Shown: piece after piece, positions 45,499-54,330 of the stretch | Position numbering within the stretch: the stretch's first letter is position 1 | How the letters are laid out: each line of letters begins with the position of its first letter | Assembly: GCA_037176845.1 (NCBI GenBank) | Contig: JAYKXP010000081.1 | Span: 186,001-250,000, forward strand | Direction of reading: 5' to 3' | Source of the DNA: Paramarasmius palmivorus | Lineage: Eukaryota > Basidiomycota > Agaricomycetes > Agaricales > Marasmiaceae | Length of the DNA stretch: 64,000 nucleotides | Translations under genes and position numbers: made by a program | The notes under the pieces: model-generated | Told to the model about the DNA's origin: nothing | Seen by the model: the letters and a program-made list of their open reading frames with translations, nothing else | Database searches by the model: none

Positions 45499-46124
45499 TT
45501 ACAAAAGGCCGCCCAGGAGACCTTCCACGCCTCCTACAACTCCAGACAGCAGACCAGTGACAGTGCCAGTTGCTCCTCCCAAATTGGCTTGCTGGCAATT
45601 CCCTGCGTTCACGTTGACCACACCATCTACACCGCAAACTCAATTAGTACTCTTTCAAATAGACGATATGGTAAACGTACTCTGGTTGTTGTCGTTGCTG
45701 CAGCAGTAGACGTTTCCAGCGTTACTAGAAAAGAAGGAACATCAGTAATGCGGATGGCGCAGACAGATAGAAGGGCATACCAAGTGTCACTTAACAAGCA
45801 GTTAGCTATTCCACCATTGCAGCAGTAAGCTTTACCGCCGCTGCTGCAAACTGGACCGCTAGGAGGTGGCGGTGGTGGTGGTGGAGGCGTAGTTGTGGGA
45901 GGTGGTGGAGGCGGCGTGGTAGTATGAGGTGGAGGCGGTGGGGGAGGTGTGGTAGTATGAGGTGGAGGCGGCGGGGGAGGCGTGGTAGTGGGAGGTGGTG
46001 GTGGTGGCGGCGTAGTAGTGGGAGGTGGTGGTGGTGGACAACCACACTGAGGAACCGGACCGGCCACAACGGCGACAGAAGAAAGCACAAGTGCGACAAA
46101 GACAGAAAGGACTTTGAACTGCAT
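45499..46124 (-). CDS. secreted Pro/Thr-rich protein with hydrophobin-like eight-Cys module
   Basis: Exons 46124-45781, 45724-45681 and 45626-45499 give 171 residues. A signal peptide (MQFKVLSVFVALVLSSVAVV) and QCGC are followed by about 60 residues of PPPPPPTTT-type repeats. The module then follows with spacing C-x7-CC-x6-C-x5-C-x6-CC-x16-C (AYCCNGGIANC, VYCCSNDNNQ, then NC) and a short Gly/Leu/Val-rich tail. Both introns fall at the same codons and phases as in the giant gene at 3688, and the middle exon is exactly 44 bp in both. The Pro/Thr stalk suggests O-glycosylation and wall association. A hydrophobin relationship is inferred from cysteine order and the CC-x-N-D-N-N-Q-N-G-V segment. 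Confidence 0.82.
45861..46042 (-). repeat. Pro/Thr coding repeat
   Basis: Tandem CCACCTCC/ACTACC-type units encode blocks of 6-9 prolines separated by TTT or HTTT. The array is prone to slippage, so copy number may vary between strains. Confidence 0.8.
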
Positions 46125-46196
46125 GTTCGAGAGTGGTTTGAAGAGAGAAGTCTGAACCAGGTAGGTGACTGGAGATTGCTAGTCGCCGTTGGCTGG

Positions 46197-46203
46197 TTTT
46201 TAT
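46197..46203 (-). promoter_or_regulatory. TATA box of the Pro/Thr-rich eight-Cys gene
   Basis: TATAAAA on the minus strand, about 73 bp upstream of the ATG at 46124. Confidence 0.5.
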
Positions 46204-47561
46204 ACCGAATTTTGCTTAGCTTCGTGACTTGTACATGCTTCGAGAAAAGTCCGGCTCGGATTCAGGAGGTGAGACTTGAAGAATGTTTGACTCGATTGTT
46301 GATTGTAAAAGTAAGATCATAGACTATTCGTTGACGAATCCAGGCTAAATTCCATCTCCTTCGAAGCATGTGAGAGGTCACCACAGCTATGGGGCCACAT
46401 TTGTACGGCTCATCCAACTTCCAAGCCGAAGATAAGGGCCTACATTCAAGGTGATTCCTTCACTCAACGGTCTGCCTCTCTCGAGTACGAGATGGTTGAA
46501 AGCGCACGATGTGGGGCTGAAACTGGGCCTTTCGTCTCTGAAAACCAAGTTCGTCAGGGTCGCAAATGCATGACATTACTTTCAAAGACGCACCACTGAC
46601 ACCATAAAAGCACATGGAATGGATAATGAGAATGTTTTGGAGCTTTTCCTGAACCAGGAGACCTTATCCATCTCAAACCTTCCAGAACGAACTGACTCTG
46701 GATCTTTGGGAACTGGTGCTGTCAAACATGTTCTAGGATACGAGAAAATCGGACCCATAGTGTTGAGCGTCCTCCGTCATCAGGAAGCTTGTGAAGTGAG
46801 GGCGCCTGTATACTGGAGAACGACGTCAGAGTAAGCAGCAGATTGAAAACCGCAAGCAGCTAGCAAATAGCCAAGAATAGCCGCCGTGGGAACAGCGCAG
46901 CTGGAAAATAGCTGTGCGGCAGACTTTCTTTTCAAACGGTCATCTCTTCATGCCTCACACGACGATCCAAGGCGGTCAAAACCTGCAATTTTGCCTTTCT
47001 ATTCACTTTCGGCACAGCTGGGCCATGCGGAGGTATTGGCGAATGAAATGGGTGGGATTTACAAGCATATGAGTTCCCGACGGGATATTACTCCATGTTC
47101 TTCTTGATCCAGCGGGTCATTCGAGCTCGAATGAAGGGTATTATGTGTCGATTGACAAAAGACTTCACAGCTTCTGATTGTACTCCAAGATTGCTGCGCT
47201 GCCGATAAAGCCTGTCCAGAGCTTGTTAACTGTGACAATGGTTCGACTCAAGCTTCAAGTCATGTCCTCCGAGTCGCTCTTGCCACAAAACATGGTTTTG
47301 TACGAAAGAGGCAGCTTGGACTCGGAGTCTGACTCGCATGCATCACAACCTCGTTTTTTTACTCTTCCTCTTCTCGTTCCGGATCGCCCTTCACCTAACC
47401 GTCGGTGTCTTTTGTGCGCAGTTTGTGCGCAGTTCTTCGGTTGGGTTCCGCCCATTCCCAAGACTTTCAACATTCACAGCTCGACTTTCATTGATACGTT
47501 TTTTGCAAGCTATCGGCATGACTCGATAAGCGATTGTATTGGTACCTACAAAGCTCTCCAG

Positions 47562-47568
47562 TATAAAG
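47562..47568 (+). promoter_or_regulatory. TATA box of heme-thiolate peroxidase 2
   Basis: TATAAAG lies about 62 bp upstream of the ATG at 47630. Confidence 0.5.
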
Positions 47569-47629
47569 GGACCTCGTTCAGAGAGATACTCCCCCAAGCA
47601 GCTTCTTCTATCCCTACTTCAGACTCAGC

Positions 47630-48682
47630 ATGAAACTCGTTCTCTTCGTCGCTTCTGCGGTCGCTCTAGCCTCAGCCGCAACCAGTCCTCACGACGAGAT
47701 CGATTGGTCTCAACACCCCTTCCAAGCTGCGGGTGCTGACGACGCGCGTGGGCCTTGTCCTGGTCTCAACACGTACGTGAATACGAAGGACAACTATGAT
47801 ACGCCGATTACTGACGCGCCAACTGTAATTTTTAGGCTGGCCAACCATGGATTTTTACCTCGCAACGGCAAGAACATCACTATCCCCATTGTTCTACAGG
47901 GTGCCGTAGGTCAGTTGTGTAACCACTTGAATGCTACTGTATAATTCTCACCCTTGACCACAATCTAGATGGCTTCAATGTTCAAAACGACGCTCTCGCA
48001 ATCGCCGCCAAGGCTGCCTTGTTCACGTCCGACCTCAATGACCAATTTACGCTCAACGATATAAAACTGTGCGTTTCATTCTCACCGTGACCCTGTATGC
48101 ACCTCCGACTTAACCTCGATCATCAGCCACGGCAACATCGAACACGACGGGTCCATCTCGCGTGCTGACCACGCTCTTGGTGACAACGCTGCGTTCAACG
48201 AAACCCACTTCAATGTTACCGCCAAGCAAAATCCAGGCGTCGACTTCTTCAATGGGACCTCGGCGGGATTGGCGTTCAAAGAGAGACATGCTGACTCTCT
48301 CGCGAACAACCCTAACATCACGAACACCATCAAAGAGTTCGCGATCAAGCTCCGAGAAGCGGGGCTCTATCTGAGTGTGATGGGGGATCCTATGACCGGA
48401 AAGGCGCCAAAACAGTGAGTTTATCAAGGTTATGGAATGCAGTGTCGCAAAGTGTTGACCATGTGTTACAGGTTTGTGAATATCTTCTTCCGAGAAGAGC
48501 GCCTTCCCTTAGAAGAGGGATGGACGCGTCCTGGTCCCATCACCTCGAAGACCTTGGGGCCGATTCAGAACGACGTCCGCATGGCGTTCCAATGGGAAGG
48601 TCCTGATTTGACTCGCTGCCCTTGGGTCGTTCTTGCGCCTGGTGGGACGGAAGATCCTCTACGTGATGGGACCATTGTTTGA
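47630..48682 (+). CDS. heme-thiolate peroxidase / short unspecific peroxygenase, copy 2
   Basis: Exons 47630-47772, 47836-47909, 47969-48068, 48127-48414 and 48472-48682 give 271 residues. A signal peptide (MKLVLFVASAVALASA) precedes DEIDWSQHPFQ and the heme-ligand motif GPCPGLNT. The EHDGSISRAD motif is canonical for peroxygenases, and FREERLPLEEGW and CPWVVLAPGGTEDP match copy 1. Exon 2 (74 bp) and exon 3 (100 bp) are the same length in both copies. The intron at 48415-48471 is absent from copy 1. Several N-x-S/T sites suggest a glycosylated secreted enzyme. Confidence 0.88.
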
Positions 48683-48810
48683 ACTCGACGATGTTTGAGT
48701 TTCTCAGAAGATGGGGGGTTCCGAGAGGATGAATGGACAATAGTTTTGTTTTATGACAGTCAGAAAACCAAAAGGCCTGGATATTATTCAATACGGACTA
48801 CATGAAATAC

Positions 48811-51692
48811 CTAGTTCCAAGCCTGTTGCGCAAAGAGCCCGAGTACTCCATTAAATAGAACTGGACTATATGAGCTGACATCAGCATTCGTATATTGCTT
48901 CTCGCTTTGCAAGGCGTTCAGAGCAGACAACACCGTCGGTTGGACGAAATCAGAGAAGACGAAGTCGATAGGAGTGTCTGGATCGGAGACATCTGGCGGG
49001 TTAGAGGCGATGTAGTTGGGAAGAGAGAAGACCTCCATTGGTGCGTGAGGGATGTCGTCCCCGACGCCTGGGCAAGCCTAAACCGACACTGTCAGAATCA
49101 TGTTAAAACAGAGTTATTGAGGTTGACACATACATCGGTAGTAACATATCCCAAGGTCAGATTTCGTGCAGCTCGCCGAGTGGCACCATCATGTCTCCGG
49201 TTCATGTCTTCTAGCCAGGCTCTGTACCTCATCTCGATTTCTCCGCGAGCGTACATATCGTCCTCAAAGTCCCGGCGCTGAGCACCGGTTGGGTTATTGA
49301 GAGCTGGTAGCACTTGTTGAGCTAGGGATAGAGGTACCTCCGGAATGTAGACGAAGGCATTGGTGAACGGCGAAGACGTGAGCTGGTCATTCTTCGTGAA
49401 TGGACCAGAATAGAGGTCAAATCTTTGTGAGCCAGCCTGTATGAGGATGTAGTTGGGTATGTCCGCGCGGGTGTTGTTGATTGCGAGAGCAACTGGTACC
49501 GCCTAGCGTCGTACATGTTTAGGGGAATGATTTAACGGTATTGTGAAGGTACATACCTGCTCAGCAAATAGGGAAAGTAGCGAATTGTTCGATGGATAAG
49601 GCGCCCTGTGTGCTCCAAGTCAGCTCTGCAGATTTATCAGCGACGCCAGAGACCATACCGATTGATTAGGTAGTCCTGCGGAGCCGTTCCAAAGAGGAAT
49701 CCAAGATCGAATCTATCATAGAGGTCGTATAGACCGTGTCTGATGCTATTACCGTCGGCGGTGTCGAAACTATTGTTCTTCTTGCTGGCGTGGAACTGAA
49801 ATGTATTTTTAAACCAAGTTCAAAGATAAAGGAGGATTTCCCTACTTCGTAGGTTAGACGGTTCGTATCGAGGTAGCGTCTGCTGAAAGTTAAGTTCTTC
49901 GTAGGGGCCGGATTTATCTTGACACCTAAAGGGTGCTCAATATAACAAATTCCTTCTTTCGTCGGTAAAGCACGTACTCATCCAGCCTAGAACAGTGTCA
50001 GTAATACTTTGAAGGCCAGAGGATTCGGACTCACCAACTGTTTCCATATATCTACCGCTTTCGAGCGACATTGATCGACCATCAAGCTGGACTATAGGCC
50101 AAATCAGATGTGAGGCTTGGCAAAAACTAGTGAGACTTACGACAATCTCTAATATGTGTATGACCTATGACAAGCCATCAGCATGGGAGAGATAGAAAGC
50201 ACAATCATGCAAACCTCCGAAAATGAGGATAGGTGTAGTTGGATGCACCGCTCGGATCGCGTCATGAACGATGGGCCCTGTAATATGATGAGAACGAGAT
50301 GGCAGACCGGATCACTAGCGAGCATTACATTTATCGCGGGCAACTGGCATGTGCCTACGGTACTGGTAAGCAACAAGATCTGAGCTGGAGTCTTCATACG
50401 CACCCGACGAGCAGGAAAATGTCAGGTTCTTCTCGTATCGCGTCGACAAACTACTTTGAATAAATCCCGGTGAAACAAGTGATGGTCCAAGACTACGCAC
50501 CCAAGGTTCTTTGACCATGTCTGCAATTTTTTGGACAGTGGAGTTCGCATTATTACCAGTGAACTCAAAGAGCACTCCAAAGGCTGTCACTGAACGGCCT
50601 CTGTGGGTTCCTCATCAGAGAATATCAATGCCTAGTGATAATCATACGTACTTGCGAGTCTTGAACTTTGCGAAGCGATCTACCAAAGCACGTTTTAGTT
50701 CCACAAGGCCACAAGGCGATCAAACGGTAGGTAAGACTACTCACTGCCTACAGGAACGCTAACTGCGTTGTTATTTTCGTCTACAACAGTGATGTTCACG
50801 TTTGAAGACAGATAACGACCATTAAGTGCTGGTGCAAAGTTCTGGTGCCTGCAACAAAGTGATCAATGCTTGGGAGATACCTAGAAAGGAAGGGAAACGT
50901 ACATGTCGAGTGTGATATTGTAAATGTACAACTCGTGACTGAGGAACAACCATGAGCAGATGCATCCAAAAGTATACACGGCACACCTACTTGCCGATGG
51001 CCATCACGTCGTAAGGGAGTTGCTTGAGGAACTCATTTGACTATAAGAGTGTAGAGAATTGGTAAGTTTTGGAGCATCAACCGTCAAATGTTGGCAACAA
51101 ACTTCTCGACCATCAACGTCTCCGGGAGGGAAGCCATCGGAGAGACCCGTTCCTGGTTTCAGGTTGTAAGCTTGCGATGACCGTGGAGTGTCGAATAGAG
51201 TTTACCGTCGTGTAGGTCACCAGAGTCTACGAGCAAAAGATCAACGTCTTTCTCCTGCTTAACCGTCAGTGTCAATGTCAGAGGAATGATGGTATTGGGT
51301 CTGACCAGGGCCTTCTCCTTCATATGGGCTACGAAGGCCGCGAAGTCGCCGAGGTCGGCACTGTTACTCTGATTTGAGTCGTGGTTCGTTCATGATTGGT
51401 AGGTGCTTCACCTGTAGTTGGGTTCCGGGAAGGATTCTTTTTGATGACCGAGAAGCCAACCTTCATAAGATTAAGTTGAGCCATGAACCATCGCAATACA
51501 CTCCGAGAACACACCATGACTATCTGTCGTGTGAATGAAATTAATGTCTCCCCATTCCAATGGCCTCGTTGGTGGTACCAGTTGCGACGGTGTGGTTCTT
51601 CTGTGGAAGTGCTGGTGATCGTGACTCTCATCCCCACCACACCCATAGGCTCCGATAATGAAAGGGAGAAGACTCCAGAACGACTTGATCAT
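48811..51692 (-). CDS. secreted metallophosphoesterase (5'-nucleotidase-like), copy 1
   Basis: Twenty exons: 51692-51515, 51460-51412, 51360-51306, 51254-51206, 51152-51103, 51040-50991, 50938-50903, 50848-50745, 50679-50652, 50600-50501, 50450-50404, 50354-50329, 50277-50215, 50164-50141, 50091-50035, 49925-49846, 49795-49659, 49605-49557, 49502-49134 and 49077-48811. All phases agree, giving 605 residues. A signal peptide is followed by the two-metal phosphoesterase motifs: HTTDSHG, DSGDLHD, a GNHEL assembled across a splice junction, HMPVARD, and GGHTHIRD. A C-terminal 5'-nucleotidase-like domain follows. The nearest relatives I can name are fungal proteins like yeast YHR202W. Substrate is unknown. 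The paralog at 54331 matches exon for exon. Confidence 0.85.
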
Positions 51693-52109
51693 GATGGTAG
51701 AGTTGGACAGGAGGATTCGAGCTGTGTACGTATATATAAATGCCCGGAAATCAATGCAGCTATGGTACCTATTATTATTGATGACTATGTGGATGGCTGA
51801 TTGTTCCGCAGCGTTCTCATCAACGGGACATCCATCTGTTTCGTCGTAATCCAATAGCTGGGTGGCATGGGAGAAATTGAGCGAGGAAGAGTGAGAAAAC
51901 TCCGGTGAGGCTGATGGTGGTTTCGGTCAGAGTTGCAAGTAACTTGTAAGCGCCCGGCCACTCATGCACTCATGCGGCAGGTTCCAATGAGTTTATACGA
52001 GCTTAGAACTGGCAGAAGGAATGCATATTGTTCAATGAACCTAGCCAAGGTACATATAACTAGAAAAAAGATGTACAACAACTTGAATCAACCATCATTC
52101 ATCTCCACA
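51693..52109. other. promoter of phosphoesterase copy 1
   Basis: Contains a TATATATA stretch near 51731-51739, 40 bp upstream of the start. No gene is seen. Confidence 0.5.
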
Positions 52110-52685
52110 TCAGATCCCAAGTTCACCGCGCTTCGAGGTATCATAATGAAAGGTGGGTTCGGAGGTACAGTTTGCTTGGAACAGTTCAAGAACCCATTCC
52201 ACGATTTCGGCGGACCACCGGTCAAGATCTTCGACTGGTTGTAGCACTCTGTACGAAGTTCCTACATTACGCACCAAAGTAAGCAACCCAATACGCCAAG
52301 TACGATATTTATAGAGGCGACCTACCTCAGCAAACTTCTGCCATTGCCCTTGCATAGCAGAAACACTTTGAAATACCTCTATCTCAGGCCTTGTTTGTGG
52401 CATTCCAATCTGTGCTCCCGTGGCTTTCATCACCCTCTTCGAACCGGCGATTGGACGTGGTGTCGTGAGATCTACAGTGCCGAGGAATTCATCGACTTCC
52501 TCCCAGCTAACCTTTTGGTCGGAATAGTCGTCCAGGTCGATGACGATGGGGGCCTGATAGTTGGAGAAAGGTGAAGCTGTGATATGGCCGTTGCTGGTGA
52601 ACATCTCGGTATCCTGAGTAGTGGGTTGTTGTTTTAGTTGTAGGAAAAGGTCGTCGCGTTGGGTGTAGTAGTGGTCGATTTCCAT
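52110..52685 (-). CDS. hypothetical protein, about 191 aa
   Basis: An open frame from an ATG at 52685 (MEIDHYYTQRDDLFLQLKQQ) to 52110; upstream in-frame codons reach 52934 but look non-coding. It has an acidic segment VIDLDDYSDQKVSWEEVDEF, a Thr/Pro-rich stretch, and a C-terminal amphipathic region (YRVLQPVEDLDRWSAEIVEW). A possible 64-bp GT-AG intron at 52262-52325 would change the last 45 residues; I prefer the unspliced reading because its tail looks more protein-like. No family recognised. Confidence 0.45.
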   Translation of the reverse strand: MEIDHYYTQRDDLFLQLKQQPTTQDTEMFTSNGHITASPFSNYQAPIVIDLDDYSDQKVSWEEVDEFLGTVDLTTPRPIAGSKRVMKATGAQIGMPQTRPEIEVFQSVSAMQGQWQKFAEVGRLYKYRTWRIGLLTLVRNVGTSYRVLQPVEDLDRWSAEIVEWVLELFQANCTSEPTFHYDTSKRGELGI

Positions 52686-52969
52686 TAGGACAAAATTTAA
52701 GAGATGAGATGGAATGTAGAATGTGGAATAAGAAATGTAAGGAGAGTTTTTGCGGGCAACACGATCAACGTGGGTCAGTATGCGGTCTTCTACTCTGTGA
52801 GGATAAGTGGCACAAAGTGCGTCCATAGCTTTATATACTTCATAGTTGTGGCCCAGCCCTTCCTTTCGGGGAAATACAGACATGCAGAACAATAGCACAC
52901 CTCTCTGCTGTTTGATTTTCAATAAAGAGGACAAAGGGTATGTAGCTGTACAGGTTCACCTGGAAGACG

Positions 52970-54229
52970 TCACTTCCTCGCCGCCCAGAATTCTGCACGA
53001 TATATCCACCTCATCATCGCATTGGAATCATGCGTATATTCGCATTCTACCGTCCGAGGCCTCATACACTCCTCCTGCTTGCCTTCCTCAAACGTGAACC
53101 CGACAGCTCTCGCCGCCGCCCACACCTCGTCAAGGCTCAACTCTAGCTTGGCTTGGCTACCGGAGCACCATAGAAGAGGGCCCAAGTTGATCCAAACACC
53201 ACCTGGTCGAAGTAAAGAATGTATCTTCTCGAGGGTCGATAGAATATTCAGCGAAGTGTCGATGAAGAACAGGGTGACAATGTAGTCATACTGACCCGAT
53301 GACGCGAGGAAATCGCCTTCCGACAGGTGCAGATTCTCATCCAAACGAGGCACCACATCCGGAAAACGAATGGATCGGAATAACGCATCGTTGGATCTTT
53401 GGTGGGAGAACCAGTACCCAAAGGGGTGTAGTACGTGTTGTTCTGGAGACTTGGTAGTTTCGGGTGCCAGCAGGAACCGAAAAGCTAGGTTCATAAAGAA
53501 ACTGAGCTCATTGGCAGTAGTGTCGAAGCCCAACTGCGAAATCTCCCAAGCTAGCCTTCCCAATCCTGCGCCCGGTACCAAAACACGTTTCCCAGCGCGT
53601 TCGTCGGCGTCGACAAGCCTGAGCACATTCAGAATGGGCTGAATGATTCTATCCCGTTCCTCTGCACCGTCTGCACTCCAATCCCTCACAAAGTGCTTCA
53701 ACGCCTCCCGAACGCGAGATATACTACCGGAGTCGATTTCCGGAAGCCATTGGTCGTTCAAGTGTCCAAATTCACGTTCAGCCAACCGAGCTATTGCATC
53801 GGTGACACGTGCATTTACTTCTGTCGTTTCTTGCAACCTGTTGAGCTTTGCTGGGTATCCTATATCATATCCAATTCGTTTGTGCGTGCGCCCGATGGAA
53901 GCATATGAATTTCGCATGCGAGATAACTGGTCGTTTGATAGTTGGCGGTAACGACGATAAGAATGATAGGCATTTTCGACCGAGAAAGGACGGCTGAGAT
54001 GCGCATTTCGTTTTGAAGAGAGCAAAGAGTAGATTTCTGCCCATGAGAAAGAAGGGAATATTCTGAAGACGAGGTATCCGATGACGAGGGGAAGGAAGCA
54101 GGCAAGAACCGCGTCCATGCTGTGCTCCGAATTCACGGCAAGCACGTTGCTCCCAAATCCAACTCTTCCAGGAACCATGTGCATCTCTTCGTCGGTATCG
54201 GGGAGTCGGGACCCCAGTATGGTGTCCAT
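52970..54229 (-). CDS. carnosine N-methyltransferase / N2227-family protein
   Basis: A single exon of 419 residues. The S-adenosylmethionine site VLVPGAGLGRLAWEISQLGF, then ANELSFFMNLAFRFLL, and later TLFFIDTSLNILSTLEKIHS and PGGVWINLGPLLW, are hallmarks of the N2227 family. That family includes human CARNMT1, which methylates carnosine and histidine residues, and yeast YNL092W. The N-terminus carries a hydrophobic segment (AVLACFLPLVIGYLVFRIF) that could be a membrane anchor, unusual for the family and possibly upstream of the true start. The region FSVENAYHSYRRYRQLSNDQ matches the family's helical N-domain. Confidence 0.85.
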   Translation of the reverse strand: MDTILGSRLPDTDEEMHMVPGRVGFGSNVLAVNSEHSMDAVLACFLPLVIGYLVFRIFPSFSWAEIYSLLSSKRNAHLSRPFSVENAYHSYRRYRQLSNDQLSRMRNSYASIGRTHKRIGYDIGYPAKLNRLQETTEVNARVTDAIARLAEREFGHLNDQWLPEIDSGSISRVREALKHFVRDWSADGAEERDRIIQPILNVLRLVDADERAGKRVLVPGAGLGRLAWEISQLGFDTTANELSFFMNLAFRFLLAPETTKSPEQHVLHPFGYWFSHQRSNDALFRSIRFPDVVPRLDENLHLSEGDFLASSGQYDYIVTLFFIDTSLNILSTLEKIHSLLRPGGVWINLGPLLWCSGSQAKLELSLDEVWAAARAVGFTFEEGKQEECMRPRTVECEYTHDSNAMMRWIYRAEFWAARK

Positions 54230-54330
54230 ATGGTCTTTACCTCAATTTAGCGCGTCTGTCACTGGTTTCGAAACGATCAAAACGTTGGGGAATCAATAGG
54301 GCGGCTTGAATCTGCTTGCTTCTTGCCATC

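Larger units (their letters stand above)
46125..47629. other. intergenic region with divergent promoters
   Basis: About 1.5 kb between the divergent eight-cysteine gene and peroxidase 2. Short frames (46619-46834 and 47178-47633) have no recognisable content. An 11-bp tandem repeat (GTGCGCAGTTT-type) lies near 47415. Confidence 0.5.

Noticed and set aside
47178..47633. A 151-codon plus-strand frame upstream of peroxidase 2
   Set aside because: It runs through the TATA box and leader of the peroxidase gene and overlaps its start; the frame has no recognisable content.
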